DNA from: an uncultured Candidatus Saccharibacteria bacterium
Lineage (GTDB): Bacteria; Patescibacteriota; Saccharimonadia; Saccharimonadales; Saccharimonadaceae
DNA length: 64,000 bases
Reading direction: 5' to 3'
NCBI GenBank assembly: GCA_949101405.1
Contig: CARYFM010000002.1
Coordinates: 45,674 to 109,673 of the forward strand
The position numbers and the translations under genes are program-made. Shown piece by piece: positions 33,431 through 41,654 of this stretch. Under the pieces are notes generated by a model. That model ran no database searches. It had not been told where the DNA came from and worked only from the letters and a program-made list of their open reading frames with translations. Each line of letters opens with the position of its first letter. Within the stretch, counting starts at the first letter, position 1.

Positions 33431-33907
33431 ATGTCAGAAAAGAATCTTCGGATATTAAACAGGCTTATAAACCTGTTTAATACGCTACTAATAGTAGCGT
33501 ATTTCGGGGGCGCCTACTTTTTGGCGAATTTGCTCCTGAATAGTGTTGTACCACGTATTGTGCCCACTACCAGAGTCGCAAGCGATTTTTGGATTTTTGG
33601 GGTGGGCGCACTCTTGCTCTGCGCAGGTAGTCTTGCCGCAATAAAATTTGTGCGCAATTATGCCGTTAGTGCAAAATTCGCCTGCGCAACGATAATCATC
33701 GGAGTACTTTTAGAAGGCTTCATCTTCATCGGCGCTATCTGTATCTGGACTGAAGCTGGCATGTATGCTGATTGGGTGGGGCAGTTCGGAATCGTTGCGG
33801 CGACTTCTGGAACAGACATGCGCTACTGGGTGGCAGCAACACTGGTTACCCATGGTATTTTTGGGAACTTGCTGAGCGGCATATCAGACAGCATATTAAT
33901 AAAATAG
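33431..33907 (+). CDS. Orphan four-helix membrane protein
   Basis: 158 residues with four hydrophobic helices (about 14-38, 56-77, 88-110 and 125-155). ATG 33431 is chosen for its ribosome site AAAGGAGGA. No motif recognised. It ends in IKNA-type polar residues without a tail domain. Long structured leader. Lineage-specific class. Confidence 0.65.
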   Translation: MSEKNLRILNRLINLFNTLLIVAYFGGAYFLANLLLNSVVPRIVPTTRVASDFWIFGVGALLLCAGSLAAIKFVRNYAVSAKFACATIIIGVLLEGFIFIGAICIWTEAGMYADWVGQFGIVAATSGTDMRYWVAATLVTHGIFGNLLSGISDSILIK

Positions 33908-33980
33908 CCAGAAAATGTTTTGAAAAGACCCGCAGGTTTTGTCGTGGGTCTTTTTGCTTTGTGGTATAATAGGAAACAGC

Positions 33981-34056
33981 GGGGTGGTAGCTCACCTGGT
34001 AGAGCGCAGCATTCGCATTGCTGAGGTAGGGCGTTCAAGTCGCCTCCACTCCACCA
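33981..34056 (+). tRNA. tRNA-Ala (anticodon CGC)
   Basis: Acceptor GGGGTGG / CCACTCC, anticodon loop TTCGCAT, T-arm CGTTCAAGTCG, encoded CCA. TATAAT at 33965-33970 just upstream. GGGGTGG is an unusual acceptor start, and the G3-U70 identity pair of alanine tRNAs is present. Confidence 0.93.
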
Positions 34057-34066
34057 CAATTTTGAC

Positions 34067-34108
34067 AAAAAATACCTTTTATGTTATGTAACATGAGAGG
34101 TATTTTTT
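34067..34108 (+). terminator. Terminator of tRNA-Ala
   Basis: AAAAAATACCT (34067-34077) / AGGTATTTTTT (34098-34108) stem with a T-tract. Confidence 0.8.
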
Positions 34109-34131
34109 TGTGAAGAATATAAATTCTATGC

Positions 34132-34171
34132 TACAATTAGAATAATAAGTGAGGTGAATGCTATGATTTAA
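34132..34171 (+). promoter_or_regulatory. glyA promoter and two-codon upstream frame
   Basis: TACAAT at 34132-34137, extended by TG. A ribosome-site-like GAGGTG is then followed by ATG ATT TAA at 34163-34171, a Met-Ile-stop minimal frame 43 bases before the glyA start. Confidence 0.5.
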
Positions 34172-34214
34172 AACTGTTTTGATAATTATTGACAGTAATC
34201 AAGAGAGGTACACT

Positions 34215-35543
34215 ATGAAGAATGATCCAGTTTTTACAATTATCAAACAGGAAGAAAAGCGCCAGTCTGAGGGTTTGGAACTAATCCCAAGCGAGAATTA
34301 TGTTTCAAAAGAAGTCTTGCAGGCTATGGGGTCAGTTTTGACTAACAAATATAGCGAAGGCTACCCAGGAAAACGTTATTATGGCGGCAACGAGAATATC
34401 GACGAAATCGAAAACCTCGCCATTGACCGTGCTAAAGAGCTTTTTCACGCCGATCATGCTAATGTCCAGCCACATTCTGGCGCCAATGCCAACGAAGCGG
34501 TTTACTTTGCTTGGTGTCAGCCAGGCGATACGATTCTTGCCATGGCCTTGCCAGCAGGCGGGCATCTTACTCATGGTTCTCCGGTAACACGCAGCGCCAA
34601 GATTTATAATTTCGTAGGTTATGGCGTCACTGATGATGGCGACATTGATTATGACGAATTAGAGCGTCTAGCACACGAGCACAAACCAAAGTTGATTCTA
34701 GTTGGCTATTCTGCATTCATGAAGTTACCTGATTTTGATCGCGTAGCTAAAATTGCTGCTGAGGTGAGCGCCGAAGCTGGGCACGAAATTCTCTTGATGG
34801 CCGACATGGCTCATGTGGCCGGGTTGATTGCTGGTGGCGTACACCCCAATCCACTTGAACATGGCTTCCAAGTAATGACTAGCACTACCCACAAGACTTT
34901 GCGTGGTCCTCGTGGCGGTTTAATTGTTAGCATGGGCACAGTGGGAAATCCTTTGCGCAAGGTTGAGCGTACACTGGAGAATATCCCAACTTTGATTGAC
35001 CGAGCTGTCTTCCCTGGGACTCAAGGTGGTCCGCTTGAGCATGTTATTGCGGCCAAAGCTGTAGCTTTTGGTGAGGATTTGCAACCCGAGTTCCAGGACT
35101 ATGCGCGTAAAATCGTAGAAAACGCTCAGGCTCTGGCAACCGAGTTGCAACGGCTTGGTTTTACTTTACAAGGGAATGGTACGGACAACCATCTGATTTT
35201 GGTGAATGTAAAAGACAGTTTTGGTATTGATGGTAAACTTTATGAATATGCTTTAGACAAAGTCGGTCTGACTTTGAATGCCAACGCTTTGCCAAATGAT
35301 AAGGGCGCGGCTTTTCGTCCTTCTGGCGTTCGTCTTGGTACTCCAGCCATGACTACCCGTGGACTAGGCGTGCCAGAAATGATGAAGGTCGCCGATTGGA
35401 TGAAGCGCGTGCTGGATGTTTGTGTTCAGGCCGGTAGCGAAGAAGCTCTGGATGGTTATCAAGCTGAGCTGGACGGTGTGCGCGACGAAGTGCGAACGCT
35501 AGCCTTAGAGTTTCCCATTCCAGGGATTCCAAGAGAAAATTAG
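34215..35543 (+). CDS. glyA: Serine hydroxymethyltransferase
   Basis: Interconverts serine and glycine with tetrahydrofolate, supplying one-carbon units. 442 residues. PLP family marks: EGLELIPSENYVSKEVLQAMGSVLTNKYSEGYPGKRYYGGNENID, QPHSGANANEAVYFA, MADMAHVAGLIAGGVHPNP, and MTSTTHKTLRGPRGG with the Schiff-base Lys. ATG 34215 is chosen (AGAGGT upstream; matches the conserved start). No other folate genes lie nearby. Confidence 0.97.
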   Translation: MKNDPVFTIIKQEEKRQSEGLELIPSENYVSKEVLQAMGSVLTNKYSEGYPGKRYYGGNENIDEIENLAIDRAKELFHADHANVQPHSGANANEAVYFAWCQPGDTILAMALPAGGHLTHGSPVTRSAKIYNFVGYGVTDDGDIDYDELERLAHEHKPKLILVGYSAFMKLPDFDRVAKIAAEVSAEAGHEILLMADMAHVAGLIAGGVHPNPLEHGFQVMTSTTHKTLRGPRGGLIVSMGTVGNPLRKVERTLENIPTLIDRAVFPGTQGGPLEHVIAAKAVAFGEDLQPEFQDYARKIVENAQALATELQRLGFTLQGNGTDNHLILVNVKDSFGIDGKLYEYALDKVGLTLNANALPNDKGAAFRPSGVRLGTPAMTTRGLGVPEMMKVADWMKRVLDVCVQAGSEEALDGYQAELDGVRDEVRTLALEFPIPGIPREN

Positions 35544-35597
35544 AAGTAAAAAGCAAAAGTGTGGGCAGAATAATTGATAAAATAAGGAGAATTTATT

Positions 35598-36122
35598 ATG
35601 CCCACCAAGACTACCAAAACTACTAAGACCAGTTCAGCGGTACGCAAGCCATCTAATGCTTACCGCACTGGTAATCAGTCGGCGGTACGACGCTTGACTT
35701 CATCTAGTTCTAAACGCAAAGCGGTTCAAGGTGATGTTTCTGAGTCTGAGGAAATCGACGAAACTACTATGCATGATGTTGTTCTAGAAAAAGCAGTTAC
35801 CACTCCACATCTAGCCTTTCCAGCTTTACCGGAGCCGGAAGAGTTGGCTAAGTATGAAAAAATTATTCCGGGCGGCGCCGAGCGGATTCTCGAGCTGGCG
35901 GAACAGGACTGTCGGCATAATCGTGAGCTGGAAAACCGCCAGCTCGAAACGAGCGCCAAGCTCAAATTCTTGAAACATTTAATCACTTTTCTCTTGGCGC
36001 TCGGCGCAGGCGCACTCGGCGCCGCCCTTCTGCTCGCCGGCAGCGAGCTTGCCGGATTATTAGTTATCGTCATCGATGCGGCTGCGCTCGCTGCCGTCGC
36101 GCTCTACGGCAAACAATTCTAA
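35598..36122 (+). CDS. DUF2335-like membrane protein
   Basis: 174 residues. The first ~60 are basic, Lys/Thr/Ser-rich and disordered. LPEPEELAKYEKIIPGGAERILELAEQDCRHNRELENRQLE (about 75-115) matches the DUF2335 core. Then come two membrane helices (about 126-147 and 150-170). Family function is unknown. GGAG lies in the leader. Its 3' end nearly abuts cassette 5 on the opposite strand, whose frame runs antisense into it. Confidence 0.75.
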   Translation: MPTKTTKTTKTSSAVRKPSNAYRTGNQSAVRRLTSSSSKRKAVQGDVSESEEIDETTMHDVVLEKAVTTPHLAFPALPEPEELAKYEKIIPGGAERILELAEQDCRHNRELENRQLETSAKLKFLKHLITFLLALGAGALGAALLLAGSELAGLLVIVIDAAALAAVALYGKQF

Positions 36123-36128
36123 GTAAGA

Positions 36129-36341
36129 AAGATCGGCACCCCACCGCGGCAAAAACCAGCGGAGGGAGCGACCGACGTAACGATTACCCTCGTGCGACGG
36201 GTAGACCGCGGTATTAAAGTTGAGGTCGTAAGCGTTTGTAGCCGACGAAGCCCCGCGCGACGACCACCAGTTGCCTTCGTTGCCAGCGTTCCTAAAAGTA
36301 CCAGCAGTAGTTGCTGGCGCAACGTGCCCGCTGCGCCAGAC
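36129..36341 (-). repeat. FISUMP-like variable cassette 5 (class 2 end, frameshifted)
   Basis: Minus-strand stretch WRSGHVAPATTAGTFRNAGNEGNWWSSRGAS ... GNRYVGRSLRWF. The 5' box (36327-36341) is degenerate (GTCTGG for TTCGTG, then GCGCAGCGGG kept). The class 2 3' box has five T where cassette 3 has four, so the frame after LRWF differs and runs on into the neighbouring gene. An ATG at 36362 is in frame upstream. Elements A- and C-like structured sequence lies further upstream. Confidence 0.7.
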
Positions 36342-36443
36342 AGCCCATACTACAAACGCCATAACGAAAAGCCTTAAGCCATCAAAGCAAGGTTTAGAAG
36401 CTCACTTTTGGCTCGCTAGACCATAATCTTGCGCGCTGCCAAA

Positions 36444-36557
36444 CCTTATTTTTCTCTTGGAATCCAAAGGGGAACTTCACGATCTTTCTAAGAGAGGGCC
36501 GCTAATTGGCGGAGCTTGACCTCTGTGCCACCGTTGGCCCCCATGGACTAAGTCCAC
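36444..36557 (-). ncRNA. Putative structured RNA upstream of cassette 5 (element B)
   Basis: Minus-strand element behind extended -10 TGCTACAAT (hexamer 36564-36569). Its 5' hairpin is GTGGAC TTA GTCCA(T), then CCGC/GCGG and AGAGG/CCTCT stems, AAAGATCG and a CTTTGGA/TTCCAAG hairpin. Shares motif order with element A. The rest of 36342-36762 holds the 36763 promoter and no gene. Confidence 0.4.
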
Positions 36558-36627
36558 GAAAATATTGTAGCATACCAGTAATGCTATACTGCGTATTGGA
36601 AAAGCCTCAATTTTACCATAATGCTAT

Positions 36628-36656
36628 TGACAAAAATACCAATCTGTGATACAATA
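36628..36656 (+). promoter_or_regulatory. 29-bp family promoter for 36763
   Basis: TTGACA (36628-36633), 17 bp, TGTGATACAAT with the -10 at 36651-36656. Leader of about 100 nt. Confidence 0.85.
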
Positions 36657-36762
36657 GAATGAGATACCACTAGTTTGCTCGCTGGGGGCTATCGTATAGT
36701 TAACAACATTCCTAAGAACGCAACTCGTAAACAAGTATTTTCATAGAATTGGAGGGATTTTT

Positions 36763-38559
36763 GTGAAGAAAGTAGTTAGTTTTATCGTTGCCGCTATCTG
36801 GTGTGTTTTATTTCTGTGGTTAGGGGTGTGGAAATATAATATCCCCTTCAGCTTTGGTAGTTTCGGTTCTTTTGCTTATTATGGAGTTTTAGCCTTTGGT
36901 ATACCGTTGACAATCGTTTTCTTTGGATTCACCGACGAATACAACGAATCAACCTATTGGCTGATGGCTATACCGGCAGGTATATTTCTGGTGATTGCGA
37001 TTATAGGCGGCATTAGCTCAAGTGGGATGTTCCACGCCTATGATTATGCTTCTCAGATTGATATCCCTGAGCCTACTCCATTTGAGGACGAAGACATTGC
37101 TCCGTTTGACCCGTTGCAAATCCCGTGGGTTAGCGAAGAATATGCTAATGTGCTGGGTGACAAGTTGATTGGCACTCTTGGTGCAGTCGGCTCTAGTGTT
37201 GAACTGGGCGAATGCGTCCGGCAGGATGTAAATGGCGAATTATTCTTTGTTGCACCTATACTGCATTCTGGCTTCTGGAAATATAACGCAAATCCTAGTG
37301 GTACGGCAGGCTACGTCATGGTATCAATGACTGATGATAACGATGTACGCTTGGTAGAAGATTACAAGATTAAAGTTCAGCCCTCTGGCCATGCGGCTTG
37401 GGGGGACAAACTGGAACGTATCGTATATAATGCGGTTCCGGGAGGTTTGCGCTACGAATATAAGTTCGAAGTAGATGACAACCTGCACCCTTGGTGGGTG
37501 GTACCAATCTACGAAAACCAAATCGGGCCTTGGGGTGGAAAGGAAATTACTAAAGTTGTTCTGGTTGATGCAACCAATGGACGCAACGTTTCGGTTTATA
37601 ATCTTGGCGATGTGCCAGATTGGGTGGACAGAATTTATCCCTCTAAGCTTCTGGAAGTTCAGATTGCAAATTGGGGAAAATACTCTGGAGGGTTTAAGAA
37701 TACCCTATTCGGAAAAACTGGTATGCTTCAGTCGGATAAAGGTAATACAATGGTTTATTCTGACGGCGACTGTTATCTATTCGATTCCTTGACCTCATAC
37801 GGCGGCGCCGATGAAAGTACAGTTGGCTTTGTATTAACCAATCTGCGTACAAAAGAAACGCGCTATTTTAGTTTGGCTGGCGCAACCGAACACGCTGCTT
37901 GCCAATCTGCACTCGGTGACGAACGAGTAAAGGCACAAAATTATAGTGCTATTTTTCCGATACCAACGATGATTGAAGGCCAACCGACTTATTTTATTCC
38001 ATTGGCTGACCCCAGTAGCGCGATTATTAAATCTTTTGCCTTAGTAAACATTGAAAAACATCATGTTGTAGGGATTGGCACCACTATTAGGGAAGTAGAG
38101 CGCGACTATCGTGCTAAACTTCGGGGCAACAGCTCGGCCTCACTCTATACTCCATCGGCAGATTTGTTGGAAATTACTGGTAAAATTTTGCGATGGGGAG
38201 CATACACTGAGGGAGGTAGTACGTACTACCTCTTCGTGGTTGAAGGCCACGAAGAGAGATTGTTCTTAACTGATACCTCAGCAACTGAAGCAATGATTAC
38301 TCGCGAGGGTGACCGTGTAAAGCTGATGGTGTTAGCTACAGAGAACGCAAGCTGGACGGTGTTTAGCTTTGACAACTTAGAGTTTGAGCAGACTCTAAGT
38401 GAAGTCGAGCAGACTATTACGGAAGATGAGTACCAGCAACGGCTAAAAGAGGTACATGAAGACCCAGCAATCATGGATGATAGTAAATTCCAAGAATTTT
38501 GGGACTTGCTAACTCCTGAACAGCAGGAAGCCTTCCTTAACCAGGCTCAGTCGGAATAA
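36763..38559 (+). CDS. Large orphan membrane-anchored protein
   Basis: 598 residues from GTG 36763 (GGAGGG at 36751-36756). Three N-terminal hydrophobic helices (about 4-24, 32-54, 66-88), then a long exported region of about 500 residues with beta-rich repeats, many Trp/Tyr and segments such as KFEVDDNLHPWWVVPIYENQIGPWGGKEITKVVLVDA. The end is acidic and helical (TEDEYQQRLKEVHEDPAIMDDSKFQEFWDLLTPEQQEAFLNQ). The WWVVP and VVLVDA patterns recall a family of Firmicutes membrane proteins. A predicted surface or envelope protein of unknown role, in the leadered promoter class. Confidence 0.7.
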   Translation: MKKVVSFIVAAIWCVLFLWLGVWKYNIPFSFGSFGSFAYYGVLAFGIPLTIVFFGFTDEYNESTYWLMAIPAGIFLVIAIIGGISSSGMFHAYDYASQIDIPEPTPFEDEDIAPFDPLQIPWVSEEYANVLGDKLIGTLGAVGSSVELGECVRQDVNGELFFVAPILHSGFWKYNANPSGTAGYVMVSMTDDNDVRLVEDYKIKVQPSGHAAWGDKLERIVYNAVPGGLRYEYKFEVDDNLHPWWVVPIYENQIGPWGGKEITKVVLVDATNGRNVSVYNLGDVPDWVDRIYPSKLLEVQIANWGKYSGGFKNTLFGKTGMLQSDKGNTMVYSDGDCYLFDSLTSYGGADESTVGFVLTNLRTKETRYFSLAGATEHAACQSALGDERVKAQNYSAIFPIPTMIEGQPTYFIPLADPSSAIIKSFALVNIEKHHVVGIGTTIREVERDYRAKLRGNSSASLYTPSADLLEITGKILRWGAYTEGGSTYYLFVVEGHEERLFLTDTSATEAMITREGDRVKLMVLATENASWTVFSFDNLEFEQTLSEVEQTITEDEYQQRLKEVHEDPAIMDDSKFQEFWDLLTPEQQEAFLNQAQSE

Positions 38560-38605
38560 CAAAACATGGAACTTAGGAATGTTTGGACATAGTATTATTA
38601 AGAAT

Positions 38606-38629
38606 AAGCCTCCGGTTGGAGGCTTTTCT
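38606..38629 (+). terminator. Terminator after 36763-38559
   Basis: AAGCCTCC (38606-38613), loop GGTT, GGAGGCTT (38618-38625), then TTC. A second hairpin ATATAGCC/GGCTATAT lies at about 38637-38660. Confidence 0.85.
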
Positions 38630-38690
38630 TCGACCAGATATAGCCCCTCACGAGGCTATATTATAACATAACTTTTAGAAAAATCAACCG

Positions 38691-38766
38691 TGGTGGTTCC
38701 GGGCGGACTTGAACCGTCGACACAAGGCTCTTCAGGCCTCTGCTCTACCAACTGAGCTACAGAACC
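38691..38766 (-). tRNA. tRNA-Phe (anticodon GAA)
   Basis: Read on minus: acceptor GGTTCTG / CGGAACC, anticodon loop CTGAAGA, T-arm GGTTCAAGTCC, encoded CCA. Confidence 0.95.
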
Positions 38767-38816
38767 ATACCCACATTATAGCACAGTCTATACCAAAATG
38801 TAAGCCCTATATCTAA

Positions 38817-39419
38817 CTAATCGGATTTTTTCTTGAAGTAATCCTTACCCAAACCACAGAGTGGGCATTTGTAGTTATCGGGAACTTCATCACCATAATA
38901 GACATATCCACAAGCCGTGCATACCCAAGCTGTCTTGTTTTGTTCAGTTTTAACTTTCATCAAATCACTTTTGTGTTCCTGATAATAAGCGTAAGTCATC
39001 GGAGTTTTGTCTTCCAAGACATCAGCTTCAACCATGCGCCCAATATAAACTGTATGCGTATCAGCGTCAATAGCGTCAACCTTTTCGCAAATCATATAGC
39101 CTAGAGAATTCTCTACCACTGGCACACCATCGATCTCTTTGGTTTGGCACTCAGAGCATTTATCAATATCTTTGGAGGATTTAAAGCCAAAAGTTTCAAT
39201 AATTTGCGGATCGACATCCTCACCAAGCACCGACAATGCGAATTTGTCATTCTCGCGTAATAATTTGTGCGAATGGTTGGTCTTGGCTACGGCTACCGTA
39301 ATCAGTGGTTGATCACCAGCGCTCGCACGTGAGACCGCATCCACGATGCATCCACCACCAATAGTAGTTAGAACATAAACACCTTGGGTAATCTTGCGGG
39401 TAATTTTGGGGTTTTTCAT
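38817..39419 (-). CDS. Flavin reductase-rubredoxin fusion (high-molecular-weight rubredoxin type)
   Basis: 200 residues. N-terminal ~150 form a flavin-reductase split barrel (KITQGVYVLTTIGGGCIVDAVSRASAGDQPLITVAVAKTNHSHKLLRENDKFALSVLGED). The C-terminus is a rubredoxin iron site: WVCTACGYVYYGDEVPD and KCPLCGLGKDYF, i.e. two CxxC pairs binding one Fe. This fusion passes electrons from NAD(P)H to flavodiiron proteins for oxygen or NO removal in anaerobic Firmicutes. ATG 39419 is chosen for its AAGGAG site. Probably acquired from such a donor; its partner is not in the window. Confidence 0.9.
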   Translation of the reverse strand: MKNPKITRKITQGVYVLTTIGGGCIVDAVSRASAGDQPLITVAVAKTNHSHKLLRENDKFALSVLGEDVDPQIIETFGFKSSKDIDKCSECQTKEIDGVPVVENSLGYMICEKVDAIDADTHTVYIGRMVEADVLEDKTPMTYAYYQEHKSDLMKVKTEQNKTAWVCTACGYVYYGDEVPDNYKCPLCGLGKDYFKKKSD

Positions 39420-39541
39420 AACATTCTCCTTTTTGAGCGATAAGTAGAATTGCCTAGGTTGGTATTTTCTCTTTCCGAAGCGCACCTTGTGGTGAGCGAG
39501 GGAAGAAAAATATTAAGATAGGTAATTCTAATATCGCGTAG

Positions 39542-39626
39542 TGGTGCCCGAAATGGGACTTGAACCCATATGGATTTCTCCATTCGATTTTAAGTCGAAC
39601 GCGTATACCAATTCCGCCATTCGGGC
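39542..39626 (-). tRNA. tRNA-Leu (anticodon TAA)
   Basis: Read on minus: acceptor GCCCGAA / TTCGGGC, anticodon loop CTTAAAA, long variable arm, T-arm GGTTCAAGTCC, encoded CCA. Confidence 0.95.
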
Positions 39627-39698
39627 GCCATCACTACTACTCCATTATAGCATATTTTAGCAGTGTAGACACACTATTCTGGTCATCTCTTTCTCTCC

Positions 39699-39926
39699 TC
39701 ACATCCCTAATACAGTACTCAGGCAGCGGAGGGGGAAACCGCGGTAGCGATGGTATGGACCATTTGATGGATATACGCCAGCATTATCAAACTCAAGATA
39801 GTAAGCACTAGGGACAGCCGCGCCATCATTGCGTGTAGAAGATGCCCGTGACGACCACCAGAAGCCGCTCCGGCCAGCGACCCTGAAGGTACCAGCATCT
39901 GGATAAAGAAGTCCGCTGCGCACGAA
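39699..39926 (-). repeat. FISUMP-like variable cassette 6 (class 1 end)
   Basis: Minus-strand stretch FVRSGLLYPDAGTFRVAGRSGFWWSSRASS ... SAYYLEFDNAGVYPSNGPYHRYRGFPLRCLSTVLGM then TGA. 5' box 39912-39926. It is the copy closest to a canonical FISUMP sequence. Its 3' end gives GTGAGGAG, then an ATG 8 bases on. Confidence 0.75.
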
Positions 39927-39960
39927 GTAGATAACGGAGATGTAAAATTATAAGCCAACT

Positions 39961-40078
39961 ATAAAAATTCCGCCAAGAACACTCAGCGGAATCCATAAAC
40001 TTCTACGCTACAAAACACCTAGCACAGACCATGGAACTTCAGGCGACTCTCAACGTCAGATCCGTCCGAATTCCTAAT
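39961..40078 (-). ncRNA. Putative short transcript with terminator upstream of cassette 6 (element C)
   Basis: On minus a TTGACG (40104-40109), 16 bp, TAAAAT (40082-40087) promoter is followed by about 110 nt ending in the terminator ATTCCGC/GCGGAAT plus T5 (39963-39992). It shares GAAGTTCC with element B but less with A. It would stop before the cassette. The rest of 39927-40286 holds nothing else but the 40287 promoters. Confidence 0.5.
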
Positions 40079-40199
40079 TACATTTTACCACAACCAGAAA
40101 GCGCGTCAAGCTTGATTTTATGTAAAAAAATAGAAATAATACAAAAAAGTTTTCCACAGATAAAACAGAGGTAAAAACCAAAAACCGAACAAATAACTA

Positions 40200-40228
40200 T
40201 TGACTTTTTTCATAATCTGTGATACAAT
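40200..40228 (+). promoter_or_regulatory. 29-bp family promoter upstream of 40287
   Basis: TTGACT (40200-40205), 17 bp, TGTGATACAAT with the -10 at 40223-40228. It is followed by hairpin CTTGCAATG/CATTGCAAG, then a second -10 (TATACT) ten bases before the ATG. Confidence 0.8.
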
Positions 40229-40286
40229 AGAGACATGGACTTGCAATGATTTTTACATTGCAAGATAGTTGTGCTATACTGAACGT

Positions 40287-40952
40287 ATGACAAGTGGAGG
40301 AAAAAGTTGGTCGTATGCACTAGTGCGCTGGCTGGACGAATGGAAAATTGCCTTTTCTGGCATAATCCTAGCAACACGTGATGCCAAATTTTTGTTGACT
40401 TTCGGTATAACTTTTATTATTTTCGGCACTATCATGACGTTGTTGTCTGGTGGTACAGCAGCTTTTGACTTGTTTGGTGCTACAGATTTGACTGGAAAAT
40501 TTCAAATTATTGGTGATGGGTTCTTGGGTCTATTCGGTATAGGCCGTAGCTTCTGGGATTGGGTCTTAACTTTTTCCGTTACCTTATTACAGAGCACTCT
40601 GATTGGTCTAGTAGTTTTAGTCTGGCGTCACCATCGTCGCAATAAGAAAGAACAAATAGTGGCAACCGCAACCAATTCTGACAATGTTCAAAATGCTGGT
40701 TTAGCTGCTGGCTTAGCAGTGCTAGGTACTGGTTGTCCTACTTGTGGCACTACCTTGATTGCGCCATTAATTGGTACACTTTTTAGCACTAGCAGCTATG
40801 CTTTAGCTAGTGCCATATCTGGTATTCTGACAGCCGCTGCAATTATAGTTGCTTTATTTGCTTTAAAGCGCATCGGTAATGACGCCTATGCCTTAATCAT
40901 TAGCGCACGCTATCAGAAAAAACATCAAACCCCAAAGGAGGCAGATTTATGA
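40287..40952 (+). CDS. Membrane protein with CPTCG motif, redox partner candidate
   Basis: 221 residues with about five hydrophobic helices. The last two flank the motif GTGCPTCGTTLIAPL, placing Cys150 and Cys153 at a membrane-loop boundary. Such CxxC pairs carry disulfide exchange or bind a metal. The stop overlaps the start of a DsbA-like thioredoxin-fold gene (ATGA), so the two are probably co-translated. It may be the membrane electron carrier for that thiol protein. No DsbB or VKOR motif set was recognised, so this could be a new type. ATG 40287 is favoured over the upstream frame because of the nearby -10. Confidence 0.75.
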   Translation: MTSGGKSWSYALVRWLDEWKIAFSGIILATRDAKFLLTFGITFIIFGTIMTLLSGGTAAFDLFGATDLTGKFQIIGDGFLGLFGIGRSFWDWVLTFSVTLLQSTLIGLVVLVWRHHRRNKKEQIVATATNSDNVQNAGLAAGLAVLGTGCPTCGTTLIAPLIGTLFSTSSYALASAISGILTAAAIIVALFALKRIGNDAYALIISARYQKKHQTPKEADL

Positions 40953-41635
40953 AACATATGCGTACAGTCGCAATTATCACAGTAATCGTATTACTATTTG
41001 GTTTATTGATTATGGGTTCGTCTACTCGACAGTCGCCCAAAGATCAAGTGTGGGATGAGGCTACGACGGTTGGTGAGCTCGATTCTCCCAACTATTACAT
41101 CATGTACACGGATTTGATGTGTCCATATTGTGATGTTTTTTCTCGAGCAGTAATGGAGCACTGGGAAGAATTTCGAGATTATCTCGCAGAGCATAAAATC
41201 CTTTTTGAGATTCGATTAACTGACGCCCTATACGAAGGTGGAGGTAGTCAATATTCGCGTGATGCTGCCGAAGGTGCTTATTGTGCGGCTCGTGAGGATA
41301 AATTCTGGGAATTCTATCACGCAGCATTGCAAGCGCTTTGGGATGATTATCATTCCAAAGGTATCGGTGATAGCAAGACTTCTCCCGCAATTCAAAACCT
41401 ACCAAGCGATTATTGGCTTAAAATTGGACACAATGTAGGTCTAGGTGAGCGGTTTGATCAGTGTCTTCAGAACCATGAATCCGTTGCCGAAATTGAGAAT
41501 AATACCTACCGTGCCATGCAGGTTTCCCAGGGTATGCCGTCCTTCAAGTTTAACCGTTTTACAACGGCTGGTTTTGATAGCAGTTGGGGTTGGGATTACG
41601 TCAAAAAGTATCTTGATGCCGGTTTGAGCAAATAA
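40949..41635 (+). CDS. DsbA-family membrane-anchored thiol oxidoreductase
   Basis: 228 residues. An N-terminal helix (about 5-24), then a thioredoxin fold with active site CPYC at 58-61 (YTDLMCPYCDVFSRAVMEHW), an inserted helical domain, and a cis-Pro loop GMPSFKFN (about 197). It introduces or isomerises disulfides outside the membrane. Coupled to the CPTCG membrane protein. Disulfide formation fits the Cys-bearing exported proteins in the window. AAAGGAGG ribosome site inside the upstream gene. Confidence 0.9.
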   Translation: MKHMRTVAIITVIVLLFGLLIMGSSTRQSPKDQVWDEATTVGELDSPNYYIMYTDLMCPYCDVFSRAVMEHWEEFRDYLAEHKILFEIRLTDALYEGGGSQYSRDAAEGAYCAAREDKFWEFYHAALQALWDDYHSKGIGDSKTSPAIQNLPSDYWLKIGHNVGLGERFDQCLQNHESVAEIENNTYRAMQVSQGMPSFKFNRFTTAGFDSSWGWDYVKKYLDAGLSK

Positions 41636-41654
41636 ACGTAAGAGCGGAAATATT

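Noticed and set aside
36444..36557. T-box, 6S RNA or SRP RNA for the structured elements
   Set aside because: None of the invariant sequences of these families could be found in elements A-C.
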